DNA of 64,000 nucleotides from assembly GCA_900473205.1 (NCBI GenBank), contig UCLB01000020.1, positions 243,178 through 307,177 on the forward strand. Reading direction: 5' to 3'. The translations under genes were made by a program, and so were the position numbers. Of this stretch, positions 26,013-34,747 are shown one piece after another (within the stretch, counting starts at the first letter, position 1; each line of letters starts with the position of its first letter). Source of the stretch: Hyphomicrobiales bacterium (GTDB lineage Bacteria; Pseudomonadota; Alphaproteobacteria; Rhizobiales; Rhizobiaceae). The notes under the pieces were generated by a model, which saw nothing but the letters and a program-made list of their open reading frames with translations, ran no database searches and was not told where the DNA came from.

Positions 26013-27218
26013 ATGACACGGAAACTGCCTGTAACCGTCCTGTCCGGTTTTCTCGGTGCGGGAAAAACCACTCTCCTCAATCACATCCTGGGCAATCGCG
26101 AAGGCCTGCGCGTCGCCGTCATCGTCAATGACATGAGCGAAGTGAACATCGATGCGGCGCTGGTCCGCGATGGCGGCGCCAATCTTTCGCGCACGCAGGA
26201 GCAGCTGGTGGAAATGACGAACGGCTGCATCTGTTGCACATTGCGCGACGACCTGTTGAACGAGGTTCGGCAGTTGGCCGAGCAGGACAGGTTCGATTAT
26301 CTCTTGATCGAATCCACTGGCATTGCAGAGCCCCTGCCCGTCGCTGCGACGTTTGATTTTCGCGATGAGAATGGCCAGAGCCTGTCCGACGTCGCAGTGC
26401 TGGATACGATGGTGACGGTCGTCGATTGCGCCAATCTGCTGAAGGATTATGGCTCGGCAGATTTTCTGGCGGATCGTGGAGAAACGGCTGGCGATGGCGA
26501 CAACAGGACACTGGTCGATCTGCTGGTCGAACAGATCGAATTCGCCAATGTCGTCATTCTCAACAAGGTGGCCACGGCCACGGAGGCACAACGAGACGCC
26601 GCGCGCAAAATCATCGTCGGCCTCAATCCCGATGCGAAGCTGATCGAGGCGGATTTCGGCAAGGTAGAACTCAAATCCGTTCTGGGCACAGGCCTCTTCG
26701 ATTTCGCCGAGGCGGAAACGAATCCGCTGTGGTTCAAGGAGTTGCATGGCTTCAAGGGCCATGTGCCGGAAACGGAAGAATATGGCATCCGCTCTTTCGT
26801 TTACCGCGCTAAACGCCCGTTCGATCCTGCTCGCTTCCACGCTTTCATCAACAGGGATTGGCCGGGCGTCATCCGCGCCAAGGGCTTCTTCTGGCTGGCC
26901 ACGCGGCCTGATCATGTCGGCGAAATCAGTCAGGCGGGCGCGTTGGTGAAAACGGGCAAGATGGGCCTGTGGTGGTCATCGGTACCGAAAACCCATTGGC
27001 CGGAAGACCCTGGCTTCGAGCGGATGCTCGCGCCCTATATGGACAATGTCTGGGGAGATCGCCGACAGGAAATCGTCTTCATCGGTGCCGACCCTATGAG
27101 TGAGGCCGCCCTTCGCAATGAACTGGATGCCTGCCTTGTAGATACCAAGGTGTTTACACCCACGGCGTGGCGGCACCTCACAGATCCATTCCCGGACTGG
27201 AGCCGACAGGCAGCATGA
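26013..27218 (+). CDS. COG0523 (CobW/ZigA/YciC type) GTPase, probable zinc metallochaperone
   Basis: A 401-residue G3E GTPase. P-loop GFLGAGKTT at 12-20, the family metal motif CICC (Cys72, Cys74, Cys75), a Walker B-like [13 protein letters not shown], and a CobW C-terminal domain from about residue 255. Members controlled by Zur (YciC, ZigA) are thought to deliver zinc to key enzymes during starvation. Here the operator at 25979-25999 and the neighbouring znuA support that role over cobalamin synthesis. The start ATG follows CAGGAATACACC. It is 84 bp downstream of znuA with its own operator, so it probably has its own promoter. Confidence 0.9.
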   Translation: MTRKLPVTVLSGFLGAGKTTLLNHILGNREGLRVAVIVNDMSEVNIDAALVRDGGANLSRTQEQLVEMTNGCICCTLRDDLLNEVRQLAEQDRFDYLLIESTGIAEPLPVAATFDFRDENGQSLSDVAVLDTMVTVVDCANLLKDYGSADFLADRGETAGDGDNRTLVDLLVEQIEFANVVILNKVATATEAQRDAARKIIVGLNPDAKLIEADFGKVELKSVLGTGLFDFAEAETNPLWFKELHGFKGHVPETEEYGIRSFVYRAKRPFDPARFHAFINRDWPGVIRAKGFFWLATRPDHVGEISQAGALVKTGKMGLWWSSVPKTHWPEDPGFERMLAPYMDNVWGDRRQEIVFIGADPMSEAALRNELDACLVDTKVFTPTAWRHLTDPFPDWSRQAA

Positions 27219-27285
27219 GGAAACCGGAACGCGTATCGAATTTTCGCTGCGAAGCCGTGACGGATGACATCGCCTTCGAAAACGA

Positions 27286-27316
27286 CTGCGGCCATGGAGG
27301 AACTCCACGGCCGCAG
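27286..27316. terminator. Hairpin between the convergent GTPase and RcnB-like genes
   Basis: Two 14-nt arms (CTGCGGCCATGGAG and CTCCACGGCCGCAG, one G-U) with a 3-nt loop. There is no T tract on either strand, so a terminator role is plausible but unproven. Confidence 0.5.
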
Positions 27317-27334
27317 CAGGAAAGACAGGTAGGC

Positions 27335-27664
27335 TTAACGCGCAGCGGCAAGACCGATGATGAGACCGCTGACAGCGTTGATCAGCAGGTACTGGTTATC
27401 GACGCGAACCCAACGCTCACCACGACGCGGCTCTCTCAGATTGTGGCGGCGGTAGTCGCGACTATCCACAAAGTGACGACGGTCTTTCGCCGCTAGGCGC
27501 TGGCCGCGGTCCCAACGATGCTTCTTGACGACGACCTGCTTCTTGGTGATCGTCCGCTCCACGGTCACATGGCGACCGCGATCATCGTGACGGCTTTGAG
27601 CCTGAGCTGCCAGGGGAGCTGTAAGAACGGTTGCAGCGAGAAGAACGGAGAAAAACTTTTTCAT
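27335..27664 (-). CDS. RcnB family periplasmic protein
   Basis: A 109-residue protein with a signal peptide (MKKFFSVLLAATVLTAP to AQAQ) and an Arg/His-rich mature part. The C-terminal half, WVRVDNQYLLINAVSGLIIGL, matches the core of RcnB proteins, small periplasmic factors that modulate Ni/Co export in E. coli. No nickel efflux gene is nearby, so only the family, not the role, is supported. An inverted repeat ATTAC-N6-GTAAT lies upstream of the start, around 27735-27755. Convergent with the GTPase gene. Confidence 0.75.
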   Translation of the reverse strand: MKKFFSVLLAATVLTAPLAAQAQSRHDDRGRHVTVERTITKKQVVVKKHRWDRGQRLAAKDRRHFVDSRDYRRHNLREPRRGERWVRVDNQYLLINAVSGLIIGLAAAR

Positions 27665-27807
27665 CGGTGTTTCCTTTCGTGAAGTGATGGCCTGACCCTA
27701 CCGTCACAACAATGAATGGAAACTGAACCGGGAAATTACAATTCCGTAATGGTTCTTAATGCTTAGCGCGATCACTTAAAGTTTATATCGAGTATCTCGC
27801 AGGGAAA

Positions 27808-27832
27808 GCCGCCCCGAAACATCCGGGGCGGC
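27808..27832 (-). terminator. Terminator hairpin after the aldo/keto reductase gene
   Basis: Perfect 9-bp stem GCCGCCCCG/CGGGGCGGC with a 7-nt loop, starting 9 bp past the stop at 27841. On the minus strand it is followed by TTTCCC, a weak U tract. Confidence 0.65.
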
Positions 27833-27840
27833 CTGCTGTC

Positions 27841-28875
27841 TCACTTCTTCAGTTCGGCGGATTTTGCCCAGAGATTGATGTCCGCATCCTTGGCGAAACG
27901 GTCGATTTCCGCCAATTCTTCTGTGGTGAAATCCGGCTTGTCGAGCGCTTTGACGCAGTCTTCGACTTGCTCGGGACGGCTGGCACCAATCAGTGCCGTG
28001 GTGATGTGACCGCCACGCAGCACCCAGGCAATGGCCATCTGCGCCAGCGTCTGGCCGCGACGTTCCGCAATCGCGTTCAGCCCGCGAATGTTTTCGATAT
28101 TGCGTTCATTAAGGAAGGCAGGGTTCAGCGACTTGCCCTGGCTGGCGCGGCTGGCTTCCGGCACGCCACCGAGATATTTCGTGGTCAGCATGCCCTGCGC
28201 CAGCGGCGAGAAGACGATGGAGCCGATGCCCAGTTCTTCCAGCGTATCGACCAGACCATCCTCTTCGATCCAGCGGTTGATCATGGAATAGCTGGGCTGG
28301 TGGATGATGCAGGGCGTTCCGAGTTCCTTCAGGATCGCGGCGGCTTCGCGGGTGCGCTGCGAATTATAGGAGGAGATACCGACATAAAGCGCTCTGCCCG
28401 AGCGGACGATATGGTCCAGCGCACCGCAGGTTTCTTCCAGCGGCGTATCGGGATCGAAACGGTGGGAATAGAAGATATCCACATAATCCAGCCCCATGCG
28501 CTTCAAGCTCTGGTCGCAGGAGGAGATGAGATACTTGCGGCTACCCCACTCGCCGTATGGACCCGGCCACATGTTGTAACCGGCCTTGGACGAGATCACC
28601 AACCCGTCGCGATAACCGGCAAAATCCGTGCGCAGGATTTCGCCGAAGGCCGTCTCTGCGCTGCCGGGCGGTGGACCGTAATTGTTGGCGAGATCGAAAT
28701 GGGTGATGCCCAGATCGAAGGCCTTGCGGCAAATATCCTGCTTGGTCTTGTGTGAAAAATCATTGCCGAAATTGTGCCAGAGGCCCAGCGAGATCGCCGG
28801 AAGCTTCAGCCCGGATTTGCCGCAATGATTATACTTCATAGACGCGTAACGATTTTCAGCCGGTTGCCAGGCCAT
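27841..28875 (-). CDS. Aldo/keto reductase, YghZ/MgrA type (L-glyceraldehyde 3-phosphate reductase-like)
   Basis: A 344-residue NADPH-dependent TIM-barrel reductase. The AKR signatures are FDLANNYGPPPGSAE (Asp and Tyr of the catalytic tetrad), ISSKAGYNMWPGPYG with the lysine, YVDIFYSHRFDPDTPLEE with the histidine, and the cofactor-binding ALIGASRPEQVED. The GYxMWPGPYGEWGSRKYL segment is characteristic of the YghZ subgroup, which in E. coli reduces L-glyceraldehyde 3-phosphate and methylglyoxal. It has its own terminator and is separated from the beta-mannosidase by 93 bp on the same strand. Confidence 0.9.
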   Translation of the reverse strand: MAWQPAENRYASMKYNHCGKSGLKLPAISLGLWHNFGNDFSHKTKQDICRKAFDLGITHFDLANNYGPPPGSAETAFGEILRTDFAGYRDGLVISSKAGYNMWPGPYGEWGSRKYLISSCDQSLKRMGLDYVDIFYSHRFDPDTPLEETCGALDHIVRSGRALYVGISSYNSQRTREAAAILKELGTPCIIHQPSYSMINRWIEEDGLVDTLEELGIGSIVFSPLAQGMLTTKYLGGVPEASRASQGKSLNPAFLNERNIENIRGLNAIAERRGQTLAQMAIAWVLRGGHITTALIGASRPEQVEDCVKALDKPDFTTEELAEIDRFAKDADINLWAKSAELKK

Positions 28876-28968
28876 GGATAGTCCTCCCTGTATGGATATG
28901 TGACCTGCGACAATTGCCGCAGGCTTTGGTGTGGTTAAGCTGGAGCGTAAAGAGATGCCGCTATCGTT

Positions 28969-31425
28969 TCAACCTTGCGATTGCGACGAATAGAGATCGA
29001 AAATCTTGAAGGTTGGACGGGATGTTTGTTCCCCGTCCAGTGGCGAAAACACGATCCGTCTCGTCTCGCCTGCGGCCAGATCGAATAGATTGTCGGAATA
29101 GCGCCCGGCGACATCGGCTTCGATCATCACGAAAAGCGCAAGTCCGGTGCCGGAGACCTCCACCTCGAACTGCCCGTCATCCAGTGGCCTGACGTGGTGC
29201 GTAAGGCCGGAGGACTGCAGGTCAAGCGCCTTGTAAGTCTCCGGCACATGATGCCCCTCACCGGTCATGCCGTTCGAGGCAATGAAGTTCCATGAGAGCA
29301 ACGCGCCAGCGGCCAGCTGCTTCATGTCGATTTCCGTCATGGTCACGGCTGCGTCCGGCCCACAGGTGCCGCTGGCGGATTTCAGCGGCGTGCGTGTGCC
29401 ATCGGTCGCAAGTGCGAAGATGTTCATGTCGATCTCCACCTCCTCCGCCGTGTCGTTGACGGTGGAAAAGCGAATGGTGCCGCCATCTTCGGATGGGATG
29501 GCCGAGACAGTCACGGGCTGGAAAAAGCGCCGCGCAGCATAATGCAAGGCCTTCCAGCTGCCGCCATAATCGAGGCTCGACCACGAAGCCACCGGCCAAG
29601 TATCGTTCAGCTGCCAATAGAGCGTGCCCATGCAATGAGGTTTGAGAGAGCGCCAGTATTCGACCGCGGTCTTGATGGCGAGAGCCTGCTGGACCTGACT
29701 GATATAGACGAAATTCTCAAAGTCCTTCGGAAAACGGAAATAGCGGAACATGGTCCCCGCAATCCGCTCATTGCCACCGGCATTCTTCTGGTGAAGCTCG
29801 ATGACGGGCGAAGAGATATTCATGTCCTTCTCATCCGCATAGGTTTTGATGACAGGCATGGATGTGTAGGACTGGAAACCGAATTCCGAGCAGAAGCGCG
29901 GCTTTACGGCGCGGTAATTGTCGAAGGATTTGTTCTCGTGCCAGACGGACCAGTAATGCATGTCGCCGGAACCATCCGCGTGCCAGGCATCGCCGTAATC
30001 CATATAGCCGGAAGCCGGGCTGGAGGGCCACCAGAGCGCGGACGGTGCTGCCTTTTTCAGCGCCTTTTCGATGGTTCGGTTTAGCCGGTCGTAAGCCACG
30101 AGGTAGCGGTCGCGATTATCGCGGGATTGGTCGAACCATGTCAGCGCGCCGACAAGCTCATTGTCACCGCACCACAGCGCAATGGACGCATGCGACGACA
30201 GGCGCTTTACCTGATAGGTGACTTCGTGTTCGACATTATCAAGAAAGTCGTCGGTGCAGGGGTAAAGATTACAGGCAAACATGAAGTCCTGCCACACCAT
30301 CAGGCCCATCCGGTCGCAGAGATCGTAGAACCAGTCCTGCTCGTAAAAGCCGCCACCCCAGACGCGGATCATGTTCATGTTGGCTTCGACAGCCGAGGAC
30401 AGCAAATCCCCGGTCTTTTCACGGCTGCTGAGCGAATGCAGCGCATCAGCCGGAATCCAGTTCGCACCCCGGCAAAAAATCTCACGTCCGTTGACCCGGA
30501 AGGCAAAGCGGCTGCCCGCCTCATCCTTGTCGGTCAGCAGTTCGATGGTGCGAAAGCCGATCTGCCGCGTCGCCGTTTCATCCGGCAGTTCCACGGTCAA
30601 TGTATAAAGCGCCTGCTCGCCGCTGCCCGCTGGCCACCAGAGCTTTGGTTTTTCGACGAAGAAGACATGCCGCAGCACGGTCTCGCCAGCATTGACGCCG
30701 CAATCCAGCCGCAGCCTTTCATCGCCGAGTGAAAGGTGGATCGGCACGCTCGCCGCTTGCGCAGCATGCAGTGCGACCTCCACATGCAGTTCCACACCGC
30801 CATCCACATGCTGCTGCGAGGTACTGATATGTTCGATCCGCGCCGTATCCAGACGCCGCAATGCGATGTCGCTATAGATTCCGAGCGGTGCCAGCGCGAT
30901 GTTCCAGTCCCAGCCGAAATGGCATTGCGGCTTGCGCAGCATGTTGCCATGCGGGATGGGGGAATTGCCGGGATGGTACGGAACATAGAAAGGCTGCGCC
31001 GCCTGCCGCTCTTCTCCGGCCTTGATGCTGGAGTGGAAATGAATGCGGATGACATTTTCACCCGGAACGATGGCACTGGTTACATCCGGTCTGTAACGGC
31101 GAAAGCAATTGTCGGCAGACAGAACCGGCACGTCATTCAGGAAAACGACGGCGACCGTATCGAGATAATCGACATCCAAATACCAATCCGCATCTGCATC
31201 ATCGATGTTGAAGCGGCGCTCGATAATCCAGTCCCGCTCTGCCACCCACTGCACGTCATTCTCATTGCGCCCGAAATAGGGGTCTGGAATGATTTTCGCC
31301 TCGCGTAAGGCACTGTGCACATCGCCGGGAATTTCAATCCGGGCGTCATGCTCACCATCTGAAGATGAGAGTTTCCATTCACCGGAGAGGTCGATTGCAA
31401 CGTCGCTTGCGTAAGATGATGTCAT
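28969..31425 (-). CDS. Beta-mannosidase-like glycoside hydrolase family 2 protein
   Basis: An 818-residue intracellular glycosidase without a signal peptide. The N-terminal sugar-binding domain (DLSGEWKLSS, PGDVHSAL, WVAERDWIIERRF) and the catalytic barrel follow the GH2 beta-mannosidase layout. The predicted acid/base is Glu423 in LWCGDNE and the nucleophile Glu514 in FCSEFGFQS. WGGGFYEQDWFYDLCDRMGL is another family block. The ATG at 31423-31425 (MTSSYASDV) is preferred; the ATG 15 nt upstream is possible. It is divergent from a LacI-family regulator with operator-like repeats between them, suggesting substrate induction. Length fits beta-mannosidases (about 820-880 aa). Confidence 0.9.
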   Translation of the reverse strand: MTSSYASDVAIDLSGEWKLSSSDGEHDARIEIPGDVHSALREAKIIPDPYFGRNENDVQWVAERDWIIERRFNIDDADADWYLDVDYLDTVAVVFLNDVPVLSADNCFRRYRPDVTSAIVPGENVIRIHFHSSIKAGEERQAAQPFYVPYHPGNSPIPHGNMLRKPQCHFGWDWNIALAPLGIYSDIALRRLDTARIEHISTSQQHVDGGVELHVEVALHAAQAASVPIHLSLGDERLRLDCGVNAGETVLRHVFFVEKPKLWWPAGSGEQALYTLTVELPDETATRQIGFRTIELLTDKDEAGSRFAFRVNGREIFCRGANWIPADALHSLSSREKTGDLLSSAVEANMNMIRVWGGGFYEQDWFYDLCDRMGLMVWQDFMFACNLYPCTDDFLDNVEHEVTYQVKRLSSHASIALWCGDNELVGALTWFDQSRDNRDRYLVAYDRLNRTIEKALKKAAPSALWWPSSPASGYMDYGDAWHADGSGDMHYWSVWHENKSFDNYRAVKPRFCSEFGFQSYTSMPVIKTYADEKDMNISSPVIELHQKNAGGNERIAGTMFRYFRFPKDFENFVYISQVQQALAIKTAVEYWRSLKPHCMGTLYWQLNDTWPVASWSSLDYGGSWKALHYAARRFFQPVTVSAIPSEDGGTIRFSTVNDTAEEVEIDMNIFALATDGTRTPLKSASGTCGPDAAVTMTEIDMKQLAAGALLSWNFIASNGMTGEGHHVPETYKALDLQSSGLTHHVRPLDDGQFEVEVSGTGLALFVMIEADVAGRYSDNLFDLAAGETRRIVFSPLDGEQTSRPTFKIFDLYSSQSQG

Positions 31426-31709
31426 GTCCTGCCCTGTCATTTCGCCATGCCGCATTGGAAGAATTTTCAGGCACGCAACTGCGGCAAATCTCGTACACTT
31501 GCCGCGAAGCAGTGCACGCAATCTGTCCGCAAATGTCCACGAAACATGAAATTCTCCTCCCGGCGGCAACGTTACCGGAAAATTTTCCGGCGGTCACGGG
31601 GGATTAGCGGAAATGACGGAAGCGTAGGCCTGATGGGACGAAACACCGCCGTAGTCTTTCGCGATAAATGAAGTAAAACTATTTTAAATCATAATGATAT
31701 TTTATTTTA

Positions 31710-31747
31710 TTAAAGTGATTTAAGCGCTACTTGGAACATCACTTTAA
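31710..31747. promoter_or_regulatory. 10-bp perfect inverted repeat with AGCGCT in the spacer
   Basis: TTAAAGTGAT (31710-31719) and ATCACTTTAA (31738-31747) are perfect inverted copies 18 bp apart. The spacer contains AAGCGCT (31722-31728), a typical LacI-family half-site core. Regulatory function is inferred. Confidence 0.5.
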
Positions 31748-31814
31748 CCCTCACGCCACCCAGCGAAGGCGAAAAGCATTTTAGCCCATCCTCAATAAAA
31801 ACTCGACAGAGGAG

Positions 31815-31828
31815 CTGTATCGTTACAG
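31815..31828. promoter_or_regulatory. LacI-family operator-like palindrome
   Basis: CTGTATCGTTACAG has 5-bp arms CTGTA/TACAG around a central CG, the standard form of LacI-family operators. It lies 97 bp before the regulator's start codon. Confidence 0.55.
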
Positions 31829-31925
31829 TTTATCGTGCGGCGGCGACCTGAGAAAATGGCTCCGTGCTTTGCAATGTGAAAAAAGCAATCTACCATATGA
31901 CGTACAGGTTATGGTGAGTGGCGAC

Positions 31926-32987
31926 ATGAATGATGGCATGAAATCCGATACGAGCGGCCAGGCACTGGCAGGTTACGAACGCCCCACACTCAAGACAATC
32001 GCCTATATGACAGGCCTCGGCATCACCACGGTTTCCCGTGCCTTGAAAGATGCGCCTGACATCGGCGCCGACACTAAGGAGCGCGTGCGTCAAGTCGCGC
32101 AGCAGATCGGTTATCAGCCCAACCGCGCCGGCGTTCGTCTGCGCACCGGCAAGACCAATGTCATTGCATTGGTGCTGAGTGTCGATGAGGAACTGATGGG
32201 CTTCACCACCCAGATGGTGTTCGGCATTACCGAGGTGCTGTCCAGCACCCAGTATCACCTCGTCGTCACGCCACATACGCACGCCAAAGATCCGATGATC
32301 CCGATCCGCTATATTCTGGATACGGGCTCTGCCGATGGTGTCATCATCTCCAAGATGCAGCCGGATGATCCGCGCGTGCGCTTCATGACGGAACGCAACA
32401 TGCCGTTCGCCGCTCATGGGCGCACCGATATGGGCATCGAGCATCCCTATCATGATTTCGACAACGAGGCTTACGTCTATGAGGCGGTGAGACGGCTGTC
32501 GCAATGCGGGCGAAAGCGCATTGCCGTTCTTCTGCCGCCCAAGCAGTTTTCCTATCACGACTTCGCCCGCCGCGGCTTCGAGCGTGGCCTGCGCGATTTC
32601 GGCCTCAGCGAATTTCCGCTGCACGGCATCATCAGCAACGACACGCCTCTGGACCAGATCAAGGAAGTCAGTCGGACGCTGATGAGCGGAGCGGATTGTC
32701 CCGACGGGCTGGTATCGATCAGCGGCAGCTCCACCATCGCCTTCGTCGCGGGTGTTGAGGAGACCGGCAAGAAGGTCGGCACGGATATCGATGTCGTATC
32801 CAAGCAGTCGGCAGATTTCCTCAACTGGCTGCGACCGGAAATTCACACGATGAATGAGGATATCAAGCTGGCGGGCCGCGAACTGGCGAAGGCCCTGCTG
32901 GCGCGCATCGATGGAAAGCCGGTCAAGGGATTGCAGACGCTTAGCCAACCGGTCTGGTCCAGCCGCGCTCCGAAATTCGGCGCGTAA
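31926..32987 (+). CDS. LacI-family transcriptional regulator
   Basis: A 353-residue repressor or activator. The N-terminal HTH reads [21 protein letters not shown] followed by the hinge region [19 protein letters not shown], and then a periplasmic-binding-protein-like sugar domain ([33 protein letters not shown]). It resembles the AglR type of rhizobial alpha-glucoside regulators, but its position opposite a beta-mannosidase suggests control of that gene. The ATG at 31926 has GGTGAG 7 nt upstream; ATG 31911 lacks suitable spacing. The ligand is unknown. It ends at a bidirectional terminator shared with gnd. Confidence 0.9.
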   Translation: MNDGMKSDTSGQALAGYERPTLKTIAYMTGLGITTVSRALKDAPDIGADTKERVRQVAQQIGYQPNRAGVRLRTGKTNVIALVLSVDEELMGFTTQMVFGITEVLSSTQYHLVVTPHTHAKDPMIPIRYILDTGSADGVIISKMQPDDPRVRFMTERNMPFAAHGRTDMGIEHPYHDFDNEAYVYEAVRRLSQCGRKRIAVLLPPKQFSYHDFARRGFERGLRDFGLSEFPLHGIISNDTPLDQIKEVSRTLMSGADCPDGLVSISGSSTIAFVAGVEETGKKVGTDIDVVSKQSADFLNWLRPEIHTMNEDIKLAGRELAKALLARIDGKPVKGLQTLSQPVWSSRAPKFGA

Positions 32988-32990
32988 GAA

Positions 32991-33015
32991 AAAGGCCCGC
33001 TCGAAGCGGGCCTTT
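32991..33015. terminator. Bidirectional terminator between LacI-type regulator and gnd
   Basis: Perfect 10-bp stem AAAGGCCCGC/GCGGGCCTTT with a 5-nt loop lies between the two convergent stops, with A-rich and T-rich ends serving both directions. Confidence 0.88.
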
Positions 33016-33026
33016 CAGTGTGGTTC

Positions 33027-34457
33027 TTAGAAAATATCCAGACCGCTGCCCCAAGGGCCGTGCGGCTTGTCGACACCGTCGGTGCGCTCGAAACCATGTG
33101 CGCCAAAGAAGTCGCGCTGCGCCTGAATGAGGTTGGCACTGCCACGCGCACGACGATAGGCATCGAAATAGCCGAGTGCGGAAGCCAGGGCTGGAACCGG
33201 CAGGCCGGACAGAACGGCGTGGGAAACCACGCGACGAAGCGGCGCGTCCGTATCCTTCACCATTTGCGCAAAGGCAGGTGTGACGATGAGGTTGGCGACA
33301 TGCGGGTCCTTGGTGAAGGCCGATGTGATTTCATCCAGGAACTGCGACCGGATGATGCAGCCAGCGCGCCAGATGCGAGCGATGGTCGGCATCGGCAGAT
33401 CCCAGCCAAATTCCTTGGAAGCAGCAGCCATCACTGCAAACCCCTGCGCATAGGCGCCGATCTTGGCAGCCAGAAGCGCATTTTCCAGATCGGCAATGAA
33501 GGCTTGTCTGTCGGCAGGCGCTGGCAGAGCCTTTGGCAGACCGAGAATGGTCTCAGCAGCTTCACGCTCGGTCTTCTGCGAGGACAGGATACGGGCAGCA
33601 ACGGCAGCTTCGATGGCGGTCGCGGCAACACCCATGTTCTGCGCTTCGATGACGGACCACTTGCCGGTGCCCTTCTGGCCAGCCTTGTCCAGAATGAGAT
33701 CGACCATCGGCTTGCCGGTGATCGGGTCTGCGGCGCGCAGAACCTTTTCGGTGATTTCGATGAGGTACGAGTTCAGGCGACCCTTGTTCCACTCACCGAA
33801 GACATCGGCGATTTCGGCAGCGCTCAGCTTCAGGCCATCGCGCAGAATACCGTAAATTTCCGCGATCATCTGCATGTCGGCATATTCGATGCCGTTGTGA
33901 ATGGTCTTGACGAAGTGGCCTGCGCCATCATTGCCCAGCCACGCCACGCATGGATCATTGTCGTACTTGGCAGAGATGGAGGTCAGCACCTTCTCGACAC
34001 GCTTCCAGCTTTCTTCCGTACCGCCAACCATGATGGACGGGCCGTGACGCGCGCCTTCTTCGCCACCGGAAACACCCATGCCGATAAAGGTCAGGTCGGT
34101 GTCATTCAGCGTCTCGAAGCGGCGGATCGTATCGCGGAAATTCGCGTTACCCGCGTCGATCATGATGTCGCCGTTTTCGAGATGCGGCTTGAGAATTTCC
34201 ATCTGCTGATCGACCGGATCGCCAGCCTTGATCATGATGATGATCGGGCGCGGCGGGCGGATGGCGGCGATGAATTCCTCAATGGTTTCGCAAGGAATGA
34301 TCTGGCCCTGCAACTCGCCAGCATCTGCGTAGAATTTCTTCGTGACTTCCGGGGTTCGGTTGAAAACAGCAATCTTGTTGCCTTTTTCTGCGATGTTGAG
34401 CGCGAGGTTGGACCCCATTACGCCAAGACCGATCAAACCGATTTCTGCCTGTTCCAC
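33027..34457 (-). CDS. gnd: 6-phosphogluconate dehydrogenase (decarboxylating)
   Basis: Converts 6-phosphogluconate to ribulose 5-phosphate, CO2 and NADPH in the oxidative pentose phosphate pathway. The 476-residue protein has the dinucleotide loop GLGVMGSNLALN, MIDAGNANFRDTIRR, GMGVSGGEEGARHGPSIM with catalytic-site residues, KTIHNGIEYADMQ with the catalytic lysine, and DKAGQKGTGKW. Its length is that of the long homodimeric form (E. coli 468 aa). The start is a GTG at 34455-34457, preceded by GGAGATA. Monocistronic, with the terminator at 32991-33015. Confidence 0.97.
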   Translation of the reverse strand: MEQAEIGLIGLGVMGSNLALNIAEKGNKIAVFNRTPEVTKKFYADAGELQGQIIPCETIEEFIAAIRPPRPIIIMIKAGDPVDQQMEILKPHLENGDIMIDAGNANFRDTIRRFETLNDTDLTFIGMGVSGGEEGARHGPSIMVGGTEESWKRVEKVLTSISAKYDNDPCVAWLGNDGAGHFVKTIHNGIEYADMQMIAEIYGILRDGLKLSAAEIADVFGEWNKGRLNSYLIEITEKVLRAADPITGKPMVDLILDKAGQKGTGKWSVIEAQNMGVAATAIEAAVAARILSSQKTEREAAETILGLPKALPAPADRQAFIADLENALLAAKIGAYAQGFAVMAAASKEFGWDLPMPTIARIWRAGCIIRSQFLDEITSAFTKDPHVANLIVTPAFAQMVKDTDAPLRRVVSHAVLSGLPVPALASALGYFDAYRRARGSANLIQAQRDFFGAHGFERTDGVDKPHGPWGSGLDIF

Positions 34458-34591
34458 GGATGTATCTCCAAATTGCTTTTAACGGCGATGTTGTGGCACT
34501 CTAATATGAAAACGGCAAGGCTAGGGCGAACTGAAACGATTATATTTTGATGACGCAAGTCAGCTTTGCGACACGCGCATGGGAGCTATGA

Positions 34592-34747
34592 TTATCGCCC
34601 CGGCCGATCGTCGCCATCATCCAGCGCCCGCCATGCGGAACCGTCCATATCGTCATACTGGCCGCTTTTCAGCGACCACATGAAGGCGAAAAGACCAAGC
34701 CCGCCCAGAAACAGCGCCACCGGAATGAGGAACATCAGCATATTCAT
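34592..34747 (-). CDS. fixS: Cbb3 oxidase maturation protein FixS/CcoS (51 aa)
   Basis: A short protein needed in other bacteria for cofactor insertion into cbb3 oxidase. The 51-residue product MNMLMFLIPVALFLGG has one membrane helix (residues 3-23), then MWSLKSGQYDDMDGSAWRAL, the family's signature, and an acidic/basic tail. It is too short for routine gene calling and was found by translating the minus strand past fixI. Its ATG overlaps the fixI stop as ATGA. It is the last gene of fixGHIS. Confidence 0.93.
   Translation of the reverse strand: MNMLMFLIPVALFLGGLGLFAFMWSLKSGQYDDMDGSAWRALDDGDDRPGR

Larger units (their letters stand above)
31426..31925. other. 500-bp intergenic region between beta-mannosidase and LacI-type regulator genes
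   Basis: No gene is supported here. The central part (31675-31750) is markedly AT-rich. It contains the inverted repeat and the operator-like palindrome listed separately, so it probably holds both divergent promoters. Confidence 0.6.

Noticed and set aside
33018-34550. A 510-codon plus-strand open frame opposite gnd
   Set aside because: It starts inside the terminator region and is the complement of a strongly conserved enzyme. No motif or start signal supports it.
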